Below are positions 25,794 through 35,598 of a stretch of DNA of 64,000 nucleotides, piece after piece (position 1 is the first letter of the stretch; every line of letters starts with the position of its first letter). The notes under the pieces are model-generated. The model ran no database searches, was not told where the DNA came from, and worked only from the letters and a program-made list of their open reading frames with translations. The DNA is from Paenarthrobacter ureafaciens. GTDB lineage: Bacteria; Actinomycetota; Actinomycetes; Actinomycetales; Micrococcaceae. The position numbers were made by a program, and so were the translations under genes. The stretch lies in assembly GCF_004028095.1 (NCBI RefSeq), contig NZ_SBHM01000007.1, positions 2,666,001 through 2,730,000 on the forward strand. Reading direction: 5' to 3'.

Positions 25794-26474
25794 CTACAAA
25801 GCCGGGTTCGCGCCGGGCACAGCCCACAGTTCGGTGATTCCCACATTCGCGTGGCTGAGCAGCTCGCGGAGCGTGGAGATGGAAAGCCCGACGACGGCGT
25901 GCGGGTCGCCGTCGACCTTGCGGATGAAGGCCCCGCCAAGGCCGTCGATGGTGAATGAGCCCGCGCAGTGGAGCGGTTCACCGGTGGCAATGTAGGCGTC
26001 GATGTCCTGGTAGGACATCTCGGCGAAGTGTACTTCCGCGCTGGAGACGGCACCCAAAGTGGCGCCGGTCCCGGCGGCGGGCTCGTCGTCGTCGACGTCG
26101 TCGACGTCGGCGGCAGTCTCCCGGCAGTCCACCAGCCAGTGCCCCGTGTGGAGGACCCCTTTGGATCCGCTCATGCGCAGCATCCGTTCGCGGGCAACCT
26201 CGGCGGTGTACGGCTTGCCGTGCGATTCGCCGTCGAACTCGAAGACCGAGTCGCAGCCGATCACCAGGGCGCCGTCCGCCTCGGGGAGCGCCGCTACGGC
26301 CTCAGCTTTGGCCCGGGCGAGCAGCAGTGCGGTGTCGTGGGGATCAGTGACGCCGTACCTGGCCTGCACCGCGTCCTCATCCACGTCCGACACCAGGATG
26401 TCGTGCTGGATGCCCGCTTCGGCGAGGAGCTTGGTGCGGGCAGGGGACTGGGAGGCAAGGATCAATCGGGTCAC
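25794..26474 (-). CDS. maf: Maf family nucleotide pyrophosphatase
   Basis: The product is 226 residues from the GTG at 26474 (TRLILASQSPARTKLLAEAG), the family start; the longer frame adds only low-complexity residues. Maf proteins hydrolyse non-canonical or modified NTPs. The ASQSPAR loop, the CDSVF segment and the SISTLRELL C-terminus are present. A strongly acidic insert (ADVDDVDDDEPAAGTGA) interrupts the region after HTGHWLVDCRET. It lies near the carboxylase genes, as in mycobacteria. Confidence 0.88.
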   Translation of the reverse strand: MTRLILASQSPARTKLLAEAGIQHDILVSDVDEDAVQARYGVTDPHDTALLLARAKAEAVAALPEADGALVIGCDSVFEFDGESHGKPYTAEVARERMLRMSGSKGVLHTGHWLVDCRETAADVDDVDDDEPAAGTGATLGAVSSAEVHFAEMSYQDIDAYIATGEPLHCAGSFTIDGLGGAFIRKVDGDPHAVVGLSISTLRELLSHANVGITELWAVPGANPAL

Positions 26475-26503
26475 CCCACCAAGCCTAATACCCCCACCGC
26501 CCC

Positions 26504-26643
26504 CCGATGCTCTATCACTTCCCGCCCCCAAACGCCCGATGCTCTATCACGTCCCGCCCCCAAACGCCCGATGCTCTATCACGTCCCGCCCCCAAACGCC
26601 CGATGCTCTATCACTTCCTTCAGGCAAGCGATAGAGCATCGGG
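26504..26643. repeat. 32-bp tandem repeats ending in an inverted copy
   Basis: Three 32-bp units start at 26504, 26536 and 26568 and a truncated fourth at 26600. All contain CGATGCTCTATCAC and a C-rich spacer. The last copy (26599-26612) forms a 14-bp perfect inverted repeat with 26630-26643. Further GTGATAGAG copies lie at 26659-26667 and 26692-26700. The array lies between maf and the end of the MMPL gene. There are no unique spacers, so it is not a CRISPR. Confidence 0.85.
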
Positions 26644-26702
26644 GATATCCGGTGGTTATGTGATAGAGGAACCGGGGGTGTGGGTGGTGACGTGATAGAG
26701 GG

Positions 26703-29228
26703 TTAGTGGACGAGCTCCGCCGAGCCGGCCTTCGGGCGGTCGCTGCGGTTCAGCTTGGCGCCCTCAACGTCGACGTCCGGCAGCAGGCGGTCCAGCCACT
26801 TCGGCAGCCACCAGGCCTTCTCGCCGAGCAGGTACATGATCGCGGGCACGATCGTCATGCGGACAACGAACGCGTCAATCAGCACACCGAAGGCCATGGC
26901 GAAACCGAGCGGGCGGACCATGGTGAGGTGGCTGAAGATGAAGCCCGAGAACACGCTCACCATGATGATCGCGGCGGCCGTCACCACGGCAGCTGCGTGG
27001 CTGAAACCGGTCCGGACAGCGTGCCGGGCGTCTTCACCGTGCATGTAGGATTCCCGCATGCCCGAGGTGATGAACACCTGGTAATCCATGGCCAGGCCGA
27101 ACAGCACGCCGATCAGGATGATGGGCAGGAAGCTCAGCACGGCACCCGGATTGGCGACGTCGAAGATTCCACCGAGCCAGCCCCACTGGTAAACAGCTAC
27201 TACGGCGCCAAACGCTGCGGCCAGCGACAACAGGAAGCCGCCCGTGGCCAGCAGCGGCACCACGATTGAGCGGAAGACCAGCAGCAGGAGGATCAGGGAC
27301 AGCCCGACGACGATCGCCAGGTACGGCGGCAGGGCGGCGCCGAGTTTCTCGGAAACGTCCACGTTGCCCGCAGTCTGGCCGGTCAAGCCGATGGAAACCC
27401 CGGTGTCCTCGCGGATCTGGGCGCCCTTTTCGCGGAGGTCCGAGACCACCTTCACGGTGCTGGCGCTTGCCGGGCCTTCCTTGGGAATGACCTGGTAAAC
27501 CGCGGTGCTGCGGTCCTCACTCAGGGCAAAGGGCACGGCAGCAACCACGTTCTCGACGCTGCGCAACTGCTCCGCGACATCGAACTGCTTGTTCTTGGCA
27601 TCGTTTTCGCTGAGCCCGGCGGGCAGTTCGCCAACCACGATGATCGGGCCGGTCACGCCTTCGCCGAAACTGTCGCGCGTCAGGTCGTACGCCTTGTAGG
27701 CCTGGGAGTCCACAGGTTCGGACCCGCCGTCGGGCAGTGCCAGCCTCAGCTGCGATGCGGGCAGTGCAACTGCCCCGAGCAGTACCACGCTGAGAATCAG
27801 CGCCACCCACGGATGGCGGGTGACCAAGCCACCCCAACCGCGCGTGCTGCGCTTCTCGTCCAGTTCGCGGTCGGCAGCTTCATGGCCGGGTTCGGCGTTG
27901 TGCCGGGCGGCCTTTGCCCAAGCCCGCTTGGAGATAAGCCGCCGGCCGATCAGGCTCAGGACGGCCGGTGTCAGGGTCAGGGCTACGACGACGGCGACGG
28001 CTACAGTCGCTGCTGCTGCCACACCGAGGATTGCCAGGAACGGCAGCCCGGGAATGACCAGGGCGGCGAGGGCGATGATGACCGTCAGGCCCGCAAACAT
28101 GACGGCATTGCCCGAGGTGCCTGTGGCCAAAGCGACGGATTCCTCGCCATCCATGCCGGCAAGCAGCTGGTTGCGGTGCCGGTTGACGATGAACAGCGAG
28201 TAGTCAATGCCCACGGCCAGGCCCAGCATGAGTGCGAGCATGGGGGAGATGGAGCTCATGTCGATCACGCCGGTCAGCGCGAACGTGCCACCGACGCCCA
28301 CGGCCACGCCGATCAACGCCATGATGAGGGGCAGGCCCGCAGCAATGAGCGTGCCGAGCATCAGGATCAGGACCAGTGCGGCAACCGCAACACCAACGAT
28401 TTCCGCCACGCCGAAGATCTGCGAAACGTCTTCGGTGATGTCCTTGCTGGCATAGGCAGTCACGCCTGCTGAGGAGACCCCGTGGACGATGTCCTGTACT
28501 TCCTGCCGGACGGCGGGCGGGACGGCGTTGATGGACGTCTTGAACTGGATCTGCGCGATTGCTGCCTTGTTGTCGCTGGAAACGAAGCGCAATCCTTCAG
28601 AGGCTTGCGCCTCCCGCTTGCCGAGGGCCAGCGCAGCGGCGCCGTCGGCAGCTTCCTTGGCTCCGGCGTCGAGCTTCTCCTTGCCTGCCGCGAGCTCGGC
28701 ACGCCGGGGAGCCAGCTGTGCCTCGATCTGCGCCGGCGGCAATCCGGCCGCAACAAGCTGCTGTTCGGCCGCGGCCAGCTGTTCTTCGCCGGCCGCAATC
28801 TGTGCGCGGGAAGCGTCCAATTGGGCCTTGCCCGCTGCAGCCTGGGCCTCGCCCTCGGAGATCTTGGCGGCTGCCTGGTCCAACCGTTCCTGCGTGGTGA
28901 AGGGGTTGACCACGGACTGGACGTCGGGGAGTTTTTCGAGTTGGGCCAGGGCGTCGGCCACAGCGTCCTTGCCCGCTTGGTCGAAACCTGAAGCGCCTGC
29001 CTCGAACGCCACGCTCGCGGACCCGCCCGACGCATCAGGGAGTGCTTCCTTCAGCTTGTCAGCCATCTGCTGGGTTTCGGTGCCCGGGATGGTGAAGTTG
29101 TTGGACATGGTGCCGTGGAACGCGGCGGCAGAGCCGCCCACAGCGACCAAAACGGCCAGCCAGAGTGAGATGACCAGCCAACGGCGGCGGTAGGAAAACC
29201 GGCCGAGTCGGTAGAGGAACGATGCCAT
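26703..29228 (-). CDS. MMPL-family RND transporter
   Basis: An 841-residue membrane protein with the two-repeat MMPL layout: one N-terminal TM (RWLVISLWLAVLVAVGG), a periplasmic-side domain, five TMs, a second soluble domain and five TMs. The motif GLAVGIDYSLFIVNRHR in the first half and GLAMDYQVFITSGMRESY in the second are the proton-relay signatures. Residues about 105-210 form a long Ala/Gln/Glu-rich helical segment that probably makes a coiled hairpin. It likely exports a lipid or drug. It starts 1 nt after the TetR stop, so it is the regulator's target. Confidence 0.9.
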   Translation of the reverse strand: MASFLYRLGRFSYRRRWLVISLWLAVLVAVGGSAAAFHGTMSNNFTIPGTETQQMADKLKEALPDASGGSASVAFEAGASGFDQAGKDAVADALAQLEKLPDVQSVVNPFTTQERLDQAAAKISEGEAQAAAGKAQLDASRAQIAAGEEQLAAAEQQLVAAGLPPAQIEAQLAPRRAELAAGKEKLDAGAKEAADGAAALALGKREAQASEGLRFVSSDNKAAIAQIQFKTSINAVPPAVRQEVQDIVHGVSSAGVTAYASKDITEDVSQIFGVAEIVGVAVAALVLILMLGTLIAAGLPLIMALIGVAVGVGGTFALTGVIDMSSISPMLALMLGLAVGIDYSLFIVNRHRNQLLAGMDGEESVALATGTSGNAVMFAGLTVIIALAALVIPGLPFLAILGVAAAATVAVAVVVALTLTPAVLSLIGRRLISKRAWAKAARHNAEPGHEAADRELDEKRSTRGWGGLVTRHPWVALILSVVLLGAVALPASQLRLALPDGGSEPVDSQAYKAYDLTRDSFGEGVTGPIIVVGELPAGLSENDAKNKQFDVAEQLRSVENVVAAVPFALSEDRSTAVYQVIPKEGPASASTVKVVSDLREKGAQIREDTGVSIGLTGQTAGNVDVSEKLGAALPPYLAIVVGLSLILLLLVFRSIVVPLLATGGFLLSLAAAFGAVVAVYQWGWLGGIFDVANPGAVLSFLPIILIGVLFGLAMDYQVFITSGMRESYMHGEDARHAVRTGFSHAAAVVTAAAIIMVSVFSGFIFSHLTMVRPLGFAMAFGVLIDAFVVRMTIVPAIMYLLGEKAWWLPKWLDRLLPDVDVEGAKLNRSDRPKAGSAELVH

Positions 29229-29229
29229 G

Positions 29230-29949
29230 TCAGAACCGATCTGTGGTGGGTGGAACGGAGGAAGTGCCTTCGGTGCGCGAAGACGGGGACAACGACGGCG
29301 CGAAGCCGGCTCCGAGGAGCCCCATCGCGTCGATGAGGTGCTGGCGGAGCACCGCCAGGGATTCGGGGGAGAGGTCCGGTCCGCATTCGGCGAACCAGAC
29401 GTTCATGGCAGCCTTGCCGCAGGAAATGACCGAGCCGGCCAGGGCATGCAGGTAGAGCTCACTGACGTCCGGCCCGAGCCTTGTGCGTGCGGCGGCGATG
29501 ATTTGTTCGGTGCAGTGGTCCCAGGCCTCGAGTTCGGACCGGGCCAGGGATCGGTTGTCCTGGGTCAGGCTGAACAACTCGGCCATCGGAGCAACCGACA
29601 TGGGGTCTGCCAGGGCCATGAGCGCGGCCTGGGCCGACTCGAGGATGGTCTCGTCGGCCGGACGCAGCTGGAACTGCTCGAGGGCGCGGTCCATGAACCC
29701 GTCAGCCACCGACGCGAGGGCCGCCTCGAGGCTGGGGAAGTAGTTGAAGAAGGTGCGGCGGGAGACACCGGCGCTGGCGGCAATGTCCTCCACCGTGAAG
29801 TTTCCCGAGCCCTTGGCCCGGAGTAATTCAAGGGCTGCTGCGGCGATGGAACTACGGGTGGCGGCCTTGTTGAGCTCCCGCCGGGAAGGGGTGCTCGACT
29901 CGCTCGCAGGCTGCGTGGAGGTGTCCTCCTGGCTGCTTGTTTGGGTCAC
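29230..29949 (-). CDS. TetR family repressor of the adjacent MMPL transporter
   Basis: The product is 239 residues from the GTG at 29949. A disordered Ser/Thr-rich N-terminus precedes the HTH ([30 protein letters not shown], about 51-80). The C-terminal ligand domain shows no recognisable specificity. It is cotranscribed with the MMPL gene. A TetR-type palindrome lies just upstream, so autoregulation is expected. Confidence 0.9.
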   Translation of the reverse strand: MTQTSSQEDTSTQPASESSTPSRRELNKAATRSSIAAAALELLRAKGSGNFTVEDIAASAGVSRRTFFNYFPSLEAALASVADGFMDRALEQFQLRPADETILESAQAALMALADPMSVAPMAELFSLTQDNRSLARSELEAWDHCTEQIIAAARTRLGPDVSELYLHALAGSVISCGKAAMNVWFAECGPDLSPESLAVLRQHLIDAMGLLGAGFAPSLSPSSRTEGTSSVPPTTDRF

Positions 29950-29961
29950 ATAATTACACTA

Positions 29962-29977
29962 AGTGCAAACTTGCACT
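29962..29977. promoter_or_regulatory. TetR-type operator upstream of the tetR gene
   Basis: AGTGCAA-AC-TTGCACT is a perfect inverted repeat with a 2-bp centre. On the minus strand TTGCGC and TAGTGT flank it at about 18 bp spacing, so a repressor here would sit between -35 and -10. The -10 is only about 6 nt from the GTG, which would make the transcript leaderless. Confidence 0.55.
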
Positions 29978-30023
29978 CTGCGCAATTTGCTGTGGGAATC
30001 TGCGTTTCCGGCCGGGGAGGTTC

Positions 30024-30048
30024 GGGTCGGGCTAATAATGTCCGACCC
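30024..30048. promoter_or_regulatory. inverted repeat upstream of the DUF222-HNH gene
   Basis: GGGTCGG (30024-30030) pairs with CCGACCC (30042-30048) across an AT-rich loop (CTAATAAT). It lies about 20 bp before the start codon and could be an operator or 5' hairpin. Confidence 0.35.
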
Positions 30049-30066
30049 CCTTGGCAGGATGGATTC

Positions 30067-31482
30067 ATGGAAGGGAAACAGGCGCTGAGCTCGGGCACGC
30101 GGGCAATGGGCACGCGAGTGACGGCACCGCGGGCTCCGATGCTGCCTGTCCCCAACGCAGCGCCCGTGGTGGCGGAAGCTTCACGGGAGCCCGCCGAGGC
30201 CGCCCGGGCACTCATCGAACAACTTCGAGTGTTGGAAGATATGAAGTCCGCCATCTCCGGGCTGCAGGCAAAGATCGCAGCCTCCTTCGAACTCGCCCAA
30301 CGCCAGGCAGATGCGGCGGCAGGCGTGCCCGCCCCGAAGCAGGGCGGGGGAGCTGCGGCGCAGATCGCCCTGGCCCGGCGCGAGTCGCCCCATCGCGGAT
30401 CGAGGCTCCTAGGGCTCGCCAAGGCACTGGTCAAGGAGATGCCACGGACCCTCGCCGCCCTCGACTCCGGTTTGCTCAACGAGTGGCGCGCCACCCTTCT
30501 GGTGAAGGAAACGGCGTGCCTGTCCGCCGAGGACCGCTGCGCCGTGGATGAAGAGTTGGCTCCGGACACCGGGACTTTGGACGGCATGGGGGATCGGGCG
30601 ATCATCGCCGCTGCCAAAGCCGCTGCGTACCGACGTGACCCGCGATCGGTTACCCGGCGGGCCGCACATGCTGCCAAGGAGAGGCACGTCAGCATCCTGC
30701 CCGCGCCGGACACGATGACGTATCTGACTGCCTTGCTGCCCGTTGCCCAAGGCGTCGCAGCTTATAAGGCTCTCAAAGAAGCTGCTGACTCAGCCCGATG
30801 CTCCGGTGACGAACGCTCCCGCGGCCAAGTCATGGCGGACACGCTAGTGGAGAGACTCACGGGGACGCCGGGCGGTATTTCCAAGGTGGAAGTGCAGCTG
30901 GTCCTGACGGATCGCACCCTGTTCCAGGGCGACAGCGAACCCGCAAGGCTTGAGGGCTACGGCATAGTGCCGGGTGGCTGGGCCAGGGGGCTTGTGGGGC
31001 TGGCCGGGGCTCAAAACCCTTCCGGGCACGTCAAGGCTCAAGGGCTTCCCGGGCAAATACAGCCGGCGCCAGCGGACCCAGGCTTCGTGGTCTGGCTTCG
31101 AAGACTGTACACAGCACCGAATACCGGGGAACTCGTGGGCATGGATTCCAAAGCCAGGCTCTTCCCACCCGGCATGCGGCGATTCATCGAGGCCCGCGAT
31201 GCTTCATGCCGAACACCCTACTGCGATGCGCCCATCCGGCACATCGACCACATCGTTCCATGGCAAGGCGGTGGACCCACCAGCCTCGGCAACGGCGCAG
31301 GGCTGTGCGAACAGTGCAATCACACCAAGGAAAACCCCGGGTGGGCCGCGAAGCCACTGGCAGACGCCTCCGGGGTGCACGCCTTGGACCTGACCACGCC
31401 CACGGGCCACACGTACCGGTCCAAAGCACCACCGTTGCCGGGAGCGGCACCGTTGCCGGGGCATGGTCCTGCCTGGGTGTAG
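30067..31482 (+). CDS. DUF222 / HNH endonuclease domain protein
   Basis: The product is 471 residues from the ATG at 30067, which has AGGA 7 nt upstream. Residues about 30-330 form the helical DUF222 domain common in actinobacteria. The C-terminal HNH core is [20 protein letters not shown], then [10 protein letters not shown], with two CxxC-like pairs for a structural zinc and the catalytic His in HIDH. The family (13E12-type) is usually present in many copies per genome and has no settled function. The tail is rich in Pro/Gly/Ala. Confidence 0.85.
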   Translation: MEGKQALSSGTRAMGTRVTAPRAPMLPVPNAAPVVAEASREPAEAARALIEQLRVLEDMKSAISGLQAKIAASFELAQRQADAAAGVPAPKQGGGAAAQIALARRESPHRGSRLLGLAKALVKEMPRTLAALDSGLLNEWRATLLVKETACLSAEDRCAVDEELAPDTGTLDGMGDRAIIAAAKAAAYRRDPRSVTRRAAHAAKERHVSILPAPDTMTYLTALLPVAQGVAAYKALKEAADSARCSGDERSRGQVMADTLVERLTGTPGGISKVEVQLVLTDRTLFQGDSEPARLEGYGIVPGGWARGLVGLAGAQNPSGHVKAQGLPGQIQPAPADPGFVVWLRRLYTAPNTGELVGMDSKARLFPPGMRRFIEARDASCRTPYCDAPIRHIDHIVPWQGGGPTSLGNGAGLCEQCNHTKENPGWAAKPLADASGVHALDLTTPTGHTYRSKAPPLPGAAPLPGHGPAWV

Positions 31483-31504
31483 CTTGGACCCTGCCCCGGA
31501 CGGC

Positions 31505-31993
31505 TTAGTACTGTGACTGGCGTGGGAAAGGCTGCGACTGGCCCGGCTGCTGCGCGCCCGCTTGCGGCTGGACGGGAGGAGCCGGCTGGGCCGGGGGTGC
31601 AGGCTGGCCCGCTCCCTGCTGGGGTTGCTTGGTCAGGTAGATCGACTGCCCCGTGGCGCCCGGTTCTCCTTCGCCCAAGGGAAGCACGTAGACGGCAGTG
31701 CCGTAGGCGCACACTTCGGTCCAGTTGGTGCCCATCTCCGAGGTGTCGAACCGCATGGCCACAATGGCGTTGGCTCCGCGCTGCTGGGCCTCGCTGACCA
31801 TGCGGGCCATGACTTCCTGCCGGCTCTCGTACAGCGCGCGCGTCATCTCGGGCAGTTCGCCGCCGCCCAAGGAGCGGAAGCCGGCCAGCATCTGGGACCC
31901 GATGTCCCGTGAACGCACGGTCAGGCCCATCACTTCGCCAAAGACGGCGTCGATGCGGTGGCCCGGAATTTCATTGGAAGTGACAATCAGCAT
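31505..31993 (-). CDS. YbjQ/UPF0145 heavy-metal-binding domain protein
   Basis: This 162-residue protein has the YbjQ fold in residues 1 to about 108 (MLIVTSNEIPGHRI, GANAIVAMRFDT, CAYGTAVYV). The family forms pentamers; its biochemical role is not established. Residues about 110-162 are a Pro/Gln/Ala-rich, probably disordered tail not usual for the family. It converges on the HNH gene. Confidence 0.85.
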   Translation of the reverse strand: MLIVTSNEIPGHRIDAVFGEVMGLTVRSRDIGSQMLAGFRSLGGGELPEMTRALYESRQEVMARMVSEAQQRGANAIVAMRFDTSEMGTNWTEVCAYGTAVYVLPLGEGEPGATGQSIYLTKQPQQGAGQPAPPAQPAPPVQPQAGAQQPGQSQPFPRQSQY

Positions 31994-32027
31994 GCCCCGA
32001 GCCTACTCAGGATCCGACCTTAAACGA

Positions 32028-32062
32028 CGCAATCCCCCGGGATTTCTCGCCAGGGGATTGCG
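32028..32062. terminator. stem-loop after the DAACS symporter gene
   Basis: CGCAATCCCC (32028-32037) pairs with GGGGATTGCG (32053-32062). It begins about 20 bp past the symporter stop on the minus strand, a position suited to a terminator. No clear U-tract was seen. Confidence 0.5.
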
Positions 32063-32081
32063 GAGGGGATTGCGGAAGCCC

Positions 32082-33515
32082 TTAACGCTTGGCGTCAGCC
32101 AGTTCGCGCTCTTCAGCAACGGCTGCAGCCTTGTCGGCAGCGAACTCGTCATTGAACGCGGCACCGTTGCGGGGAGCGTTGTACAAGGACTGGTCCAGGA
32201 TGCCTTGGCGCTTGGCCACGAGGGTCGGCACCAGGGCCTGGCCTGCGACGTTGACGGCGGTGCGGCCCATGTCCAGGATGGGGTCGATCGCCAACAGGAG
32301 CCCGACGCCGGCCAGCGGCAGTCCCAGCGTGGAGAGCGTCAGCGTCAGCATGACGACGGCGCCCGTGGTGCCTGCCGTTGCCGCGGAACCGAGGACCGAG
32401 ACCAGGACGATCAGCAGGTACTGGCTGAAGTCCAGGTTGATACCGAAGAACTGGGCCACGAAAATGGCGGAAATGGCCGGGTAGATCGCGGCGCAGCCGT
32501 CCATCTTGGTGGTGGCACCCAGCGGCACGGCGAACGACGCGTAGCCGGAAGGAACGCCGAGGTTGCGCTCGGTGACACGCTGCGTGAGCGGGAGCGTTCC
32601 GATGGAAGAGCGCGAAACGAAGGCGAGCTGCACAGCCGGCCATACACCGGAGAAGTACTGCTTGATGGACAGGCCGTGGACACGGACCAGCACCGGGTAG
32701 AGAACGAACAGCACCAGGGCCAGGCCGATGTAGATGGCCGCGGTGAACTTTCCGAGGGAACCGATGGTGTCCCAGCCGTAGATGGCTACAGCGTTGCCGA
32801 TCAGGCCCACGGTACCAATCGGAGCAACGCGGATGATCCACCACAGGACCTTCTGGATGACTGCGAGGGCGGAGGCGTTGAAGGTGAGGAAGGCTTCAGC
32901 CTGCTTGCCCACCTTCAGTGCTGCAATACCGACGGCGATGGCCACAACCAGGATCTGCAGGACGTTGAAGGAAACGGACGTGCTGACAGTCGTGGCAGCG
33001 TTGGCGCTTTCGGTGACGGTGGAGCTTGCGCCCAGGCCAAGGAAGTTCTTGGGGAAGAGTCCGGTGAGGAAGGCCCACCAGTCACCGGTCTTGCCGGCGT
33101 ACTCGGCCTTCTGCGTGATACCCGTTGCCGCGCCGGGCTGCAGCAGCACGCCCAGACCGATGCCGATGAGCACCGAGACAAACGACGTGATGGCGAACCA
33201 GAGCAGCGTGTTCCAGGCCAGGCGCGCGGCGTTCGACACTTGCCGCAGGTTCGCGATGGAGCTCACGACGGCGGTGAAGATTAACGGAACGACGGCGGTT
33301 TGCAGCAGTGAGACGTAGCTGGAACCGATCGTCTGGAGCGTGGCGCCCAGGCCGTTGGGAGCAGCCTTGGTGCTGCCCGTGTACTTGGCGATGAGGCCGA
33401 GGGCCAAGCCGACGATGAGGGCGGCGATAATTTGGACGCCGAAGGAGCTCGCCCACTTGGGGAGCCGCGGACCGGCCTTGCCGGATGCAGGAGTGATGGT
33501 GTTTGAGGTGCTCAC
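32082..33515 (-). CDS. dicarboxylate/amino acid:cation symporter (DAACS family)
   Basis: The product is 477 residues from the GTG at 33515; the longer open frame to 33632 has no support. It shows the DAACS hairpin motif SRSSIGTLP, the AVPLGATTKMDGCAAIYPA stretch and the late DPILDMGRTAVNVAG, which carries cation and substrate contacts. The family takes up glutamate, C4-dicarboxylates, serine/threonine or cystine with protons or sodium; the substrate is not resolved here. Confidence 0.88.
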   Translation of the reverse strand: MSTSNTITPASGKAGPRLPKWASSFGVQIIAALIVGLALGLIAKYTGSTKAAPNGLGATLQTIGSSYVSLLQTAVVPLIFTAVVSSIANLRQVSNAARLAWNTLLWFAITSFVSVLIGIGLGVLLQPGAATGITQKAEYAGKTGDWWAFLTGLFPKNFLGLGASSTVTESANAATTVSTSVSFNVLQILVVAIAVGIAALKVGKQAEAFLTFNASALAVIQKVLWWIIRVAPIGTVGLIGNAVAIYGWDTIGSLGKFTAAIYIGLALVLFVLYPVLVRVHGLSIKQYFSGVWPAVQLAFVSRSSIGTLPLTQRVTERNLGVPSGYASFAVPLGATTKMDGCAAIYPAISAIFVAQFFGINLDFSQYLLIVLVSVLGSAATAGTTGAVVMLTLTLSTLGLPLAGVGLLLAIDPILDMGRTAVNVAGQALVPTLVAKRQGILDQSLYNAPRNGAAFNDEFAADKAAAVAEERELADAKR

Positions 33516-33628
33516 CGGAACACGGTAGGTGCTTCGCAAATAACATAGCGAACGGACGTTTAGAAATGTTACGTGCGAAAAAGTTATTCCCTGTGCGTTT
33601 GTGACGTTGCTCTCGGCCCCGACAATAC

Positions 33629-35311
33629 TCACTCCAGCAACGCCCTTCGCAGCACATCCAGGCCGACCGAGCCTATGTTCAGGGCCTTGCTGTGGAAGGA
33701 CTTGAGGTCGAAGCCTTCGCGGGACTCAAGTTCGGCGCGGATCTGTTCCCACAAGCGCTGGCCTACCTTGTACGACGGAGCCTGTCCCGGCCAGCCCAGG
33801 TAGCGGGCGAATTCGAACTGGAGTTGGCCTTCGCTGATGTCGAGGTTGGCTTTGAGGAAGTCGAAGCCCTTCTCCGGGGTCCATGTTCCGGTGCCCCAGC
33901 GTTCGGGAACGGGCAGCTCCAAGTGCACGCCGATATCGAACACCACGCGCGCGGCGCGCATGCGCTGGCCGTCCAGCATGCCCATGTGGTCGCCGGGATC
34001 CTTGAGGTACCCCAGTTCCAACATGAGCTGCTCGGCGTAAAGTGCCCAGCCCTCGCCGTGTCCGGAGACCCAGCAGACGTTTCGGCGCCAATTGTTGAGG
34101 AGTTCGCGGCGGTAGGTGGCCGTAGCTACTTGCAGGTGGTGACCGGGCACGCCTTCGTGGAACACAGTGGTGGTTTCGCTCCACGTGGCGAACGTGTCTT
34201 CGCCGGCAGGGACGGACCACCACATGCGGCCTGGGCGGGAGAAATCATCGGAGGGGCCGGTGTAGTAAATGCCGCCCTCGTCGGTGGGGGCGATCATGCA
34301 CTCCAGGGTCTTCATGACATCCGGGATGTCGAAGTGCACGTCGGCCAGCTCTGCGACTGCCCGGTCCGACAGCTCCTGCATCCAGGCCTTCAGGGCATCG
34401 GTGCCTTTGATCTGCCGCGAGGGATCGTTGTTGAGGATTTCCTTGGCTTCTTCAATGCTTGCCCCGGGCTTGATCTGCCCTGCCACTTTCTCCTGTTCGG
34501 AGATGAGCCGTTCCAGCTCCTGCACGCCCCAGGCGTAGGTCTCCTCGAGATCGACGGCGGCGCCAAGGAAGGACCGCGACGCCAAGGCGTACCGTTCCCT
34601 CCCGACTGCGTCCTTGTCGGGGGCCTGGGGGAGCAGTTCGTCCCGCAGGAAATCACCCAGCGAACTGTACGCTTCGCGGGCCGCGGAGGCTCCGGCGTCG
34701 AGCCTTGCCTGGACGTCCGCCGGCAACGGCGCCCCGCCGGCGAGGGCATCGGAGGCGAGTTTTGCGAAGAAACCGTCCGCGGCGGCGTAGCGGCTGGTCT
34801 GGTCGATGACGATCCGGACCTGGCGTGCTGCGGAAACCTTCCCTGCGGCTGCGCCGGCGCGCAAGGACGAGATGTAACCGGCAATGGCCTCCGGAACGTT
34901 GGCCGCACGGCCGGCAATGTGCTCCCATTGCTCCACGGTGTCCGTGGGCATGAGGTCGAAGACGGCCCGGATGTCCTGCGCCGGGGAAGCGATGTTGTTC
35001 AGGTCCGCGGCGTCCCAACCGGACGCGTGGATTTCCAGCTCCAAGCCCAGGCGCTCGCGCATGGCGTCGAGGGTTACCGCGTCCGTATCGTCGCGCGGCT
35101 CCAGGGCCGCCAGCGCTTCCAAGGCATTCCGGGTGGCTTCGGCGTGGGCTTCGGCTCCGGCCGGGGAGAAGTCCTGGTACTCGGTTTCGTGTCCCGGCAA
35201 CCCCAAGGTGGTGGCGAAGCTGGGGTTGAGTTCGATCAGCTTTTCTGTGTACGCATCAGCTACGGCGTCGATGGCGGTCTTGGCGCGTACGGGGGTGTTT
35301 GCAGTAGTCAC
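33629..35311 (-). CDS. DUF885 zinc metallopeptidase-like protein
   Basis: This 560-residue protein starts at the GTG at 35311 (TTANTPVRAKTAIDAV). DUF885 proteins resemble gluzincin peptidases. The zinc motif HEGVPGHHLQ is at about 383-392 and the third ligand region SGHGEGWALYAEQLM follows near 410. No signal peptide is visible, so it should act in the cytoplasm. Substrate and role are not known for the family. It lies 50 bp behind accE and may be cotranscribed. Confidence 0.85.
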   Translation of the reverse strand: MTTANTPVRAKTAIDAVADAYTEKLIELNPSFATTLGLPGHETEYQDFSPAGAEAHAEATRNALEALAALEPRDDTDAVTLDAMRERLGLELEIHASGWDAADLNNIASPAQDIRAVFDLMPTDTVEQWEHIAGRAANVPEAIAGYISSLRAGAAAGKVSAARQVRIVIDQTSRYAAADGFFAKLASDALAGGAPLPADVQARLDAGASAAREAYSSLGDFLRDELLPQAPDKDAVGRERYALASRSFLGAAVDLEETYAWGVQELERLISEQEKVAGQIKPGASIEEAKEILNNDPSRQIKGTDALKAWMQELSDRAVAELADVHFDIPDVMKTLECMIAPTDEGGIYYTGPSDDFSRPGRMWWSVPAGEDTFATWSETTTVFHEGVPGHHLQVATATYRRELLNNWRRNVCWVSGHGEGWALYAEQLMLELGYLKDPGDHMGMLDGQRMRAARVVFDIGVHLELPVPERWGTGTWTPEKGFDFLKANLDISEGQLQFEFARYLGWPGQAPSYKVGQRLWEQIRAELESREGFDLKSFHSKALNIGSVGLDVLRRALLE

Positions 35312-35361
35312 CCCCAGAGCCTAGCCGCCACCTCCGTCACGTGAAAGGGTTGTTGAAAGCT

Positions 35362-35598
35362 TTAGCCGCGGCTGCGGCGCCATGCGCCCGGACCCGGGGT
35401 CGGGTCCAGCCGCAATTGCTGGCGGCGCACCCAGTGGCGCACGTTCGGCTGGGCTGCCTCCGGCGTCGGGGGTACTCCCACAGACGCGACGACGGCGGCA
35501 AGTGCCGCGAGTTCTTCCGGCGTGGGATCGCCTTTGACCACGGAAAACATGGGCAGTGCCGGCTCCTCGGCCGGCAGGGGGCTCTTTGCCGCGCTCAC
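35362..35598 (-). CDS. accE: acyl-CoA carboxylase epsilon subunit
   Basis: A 78-residue protein with the core [20 protein letters not shown] and the C-terminal W...R-rich segment of actinobacterial carboxylase epsilon subunits. These bridge alpha and beta chains and raise activity. The GTG overlaps the beta-subunit stop by 4 bp (GTGA). Confidence 0.9.
   Translation of the reverse strand: MSAAKSPLPAEEPALPMFSVVKGDPTPEELAALAAVVASVGVPPTPEAAQPNVRHWVRRQQLRLDPTPGPGAWRRSRG

Noticed and set aside
26504..26643. Possible CRISPR array
   Set aside because: The units are contiguous 32-bp tandem copies with no unique spacers, and no cas genes are near.
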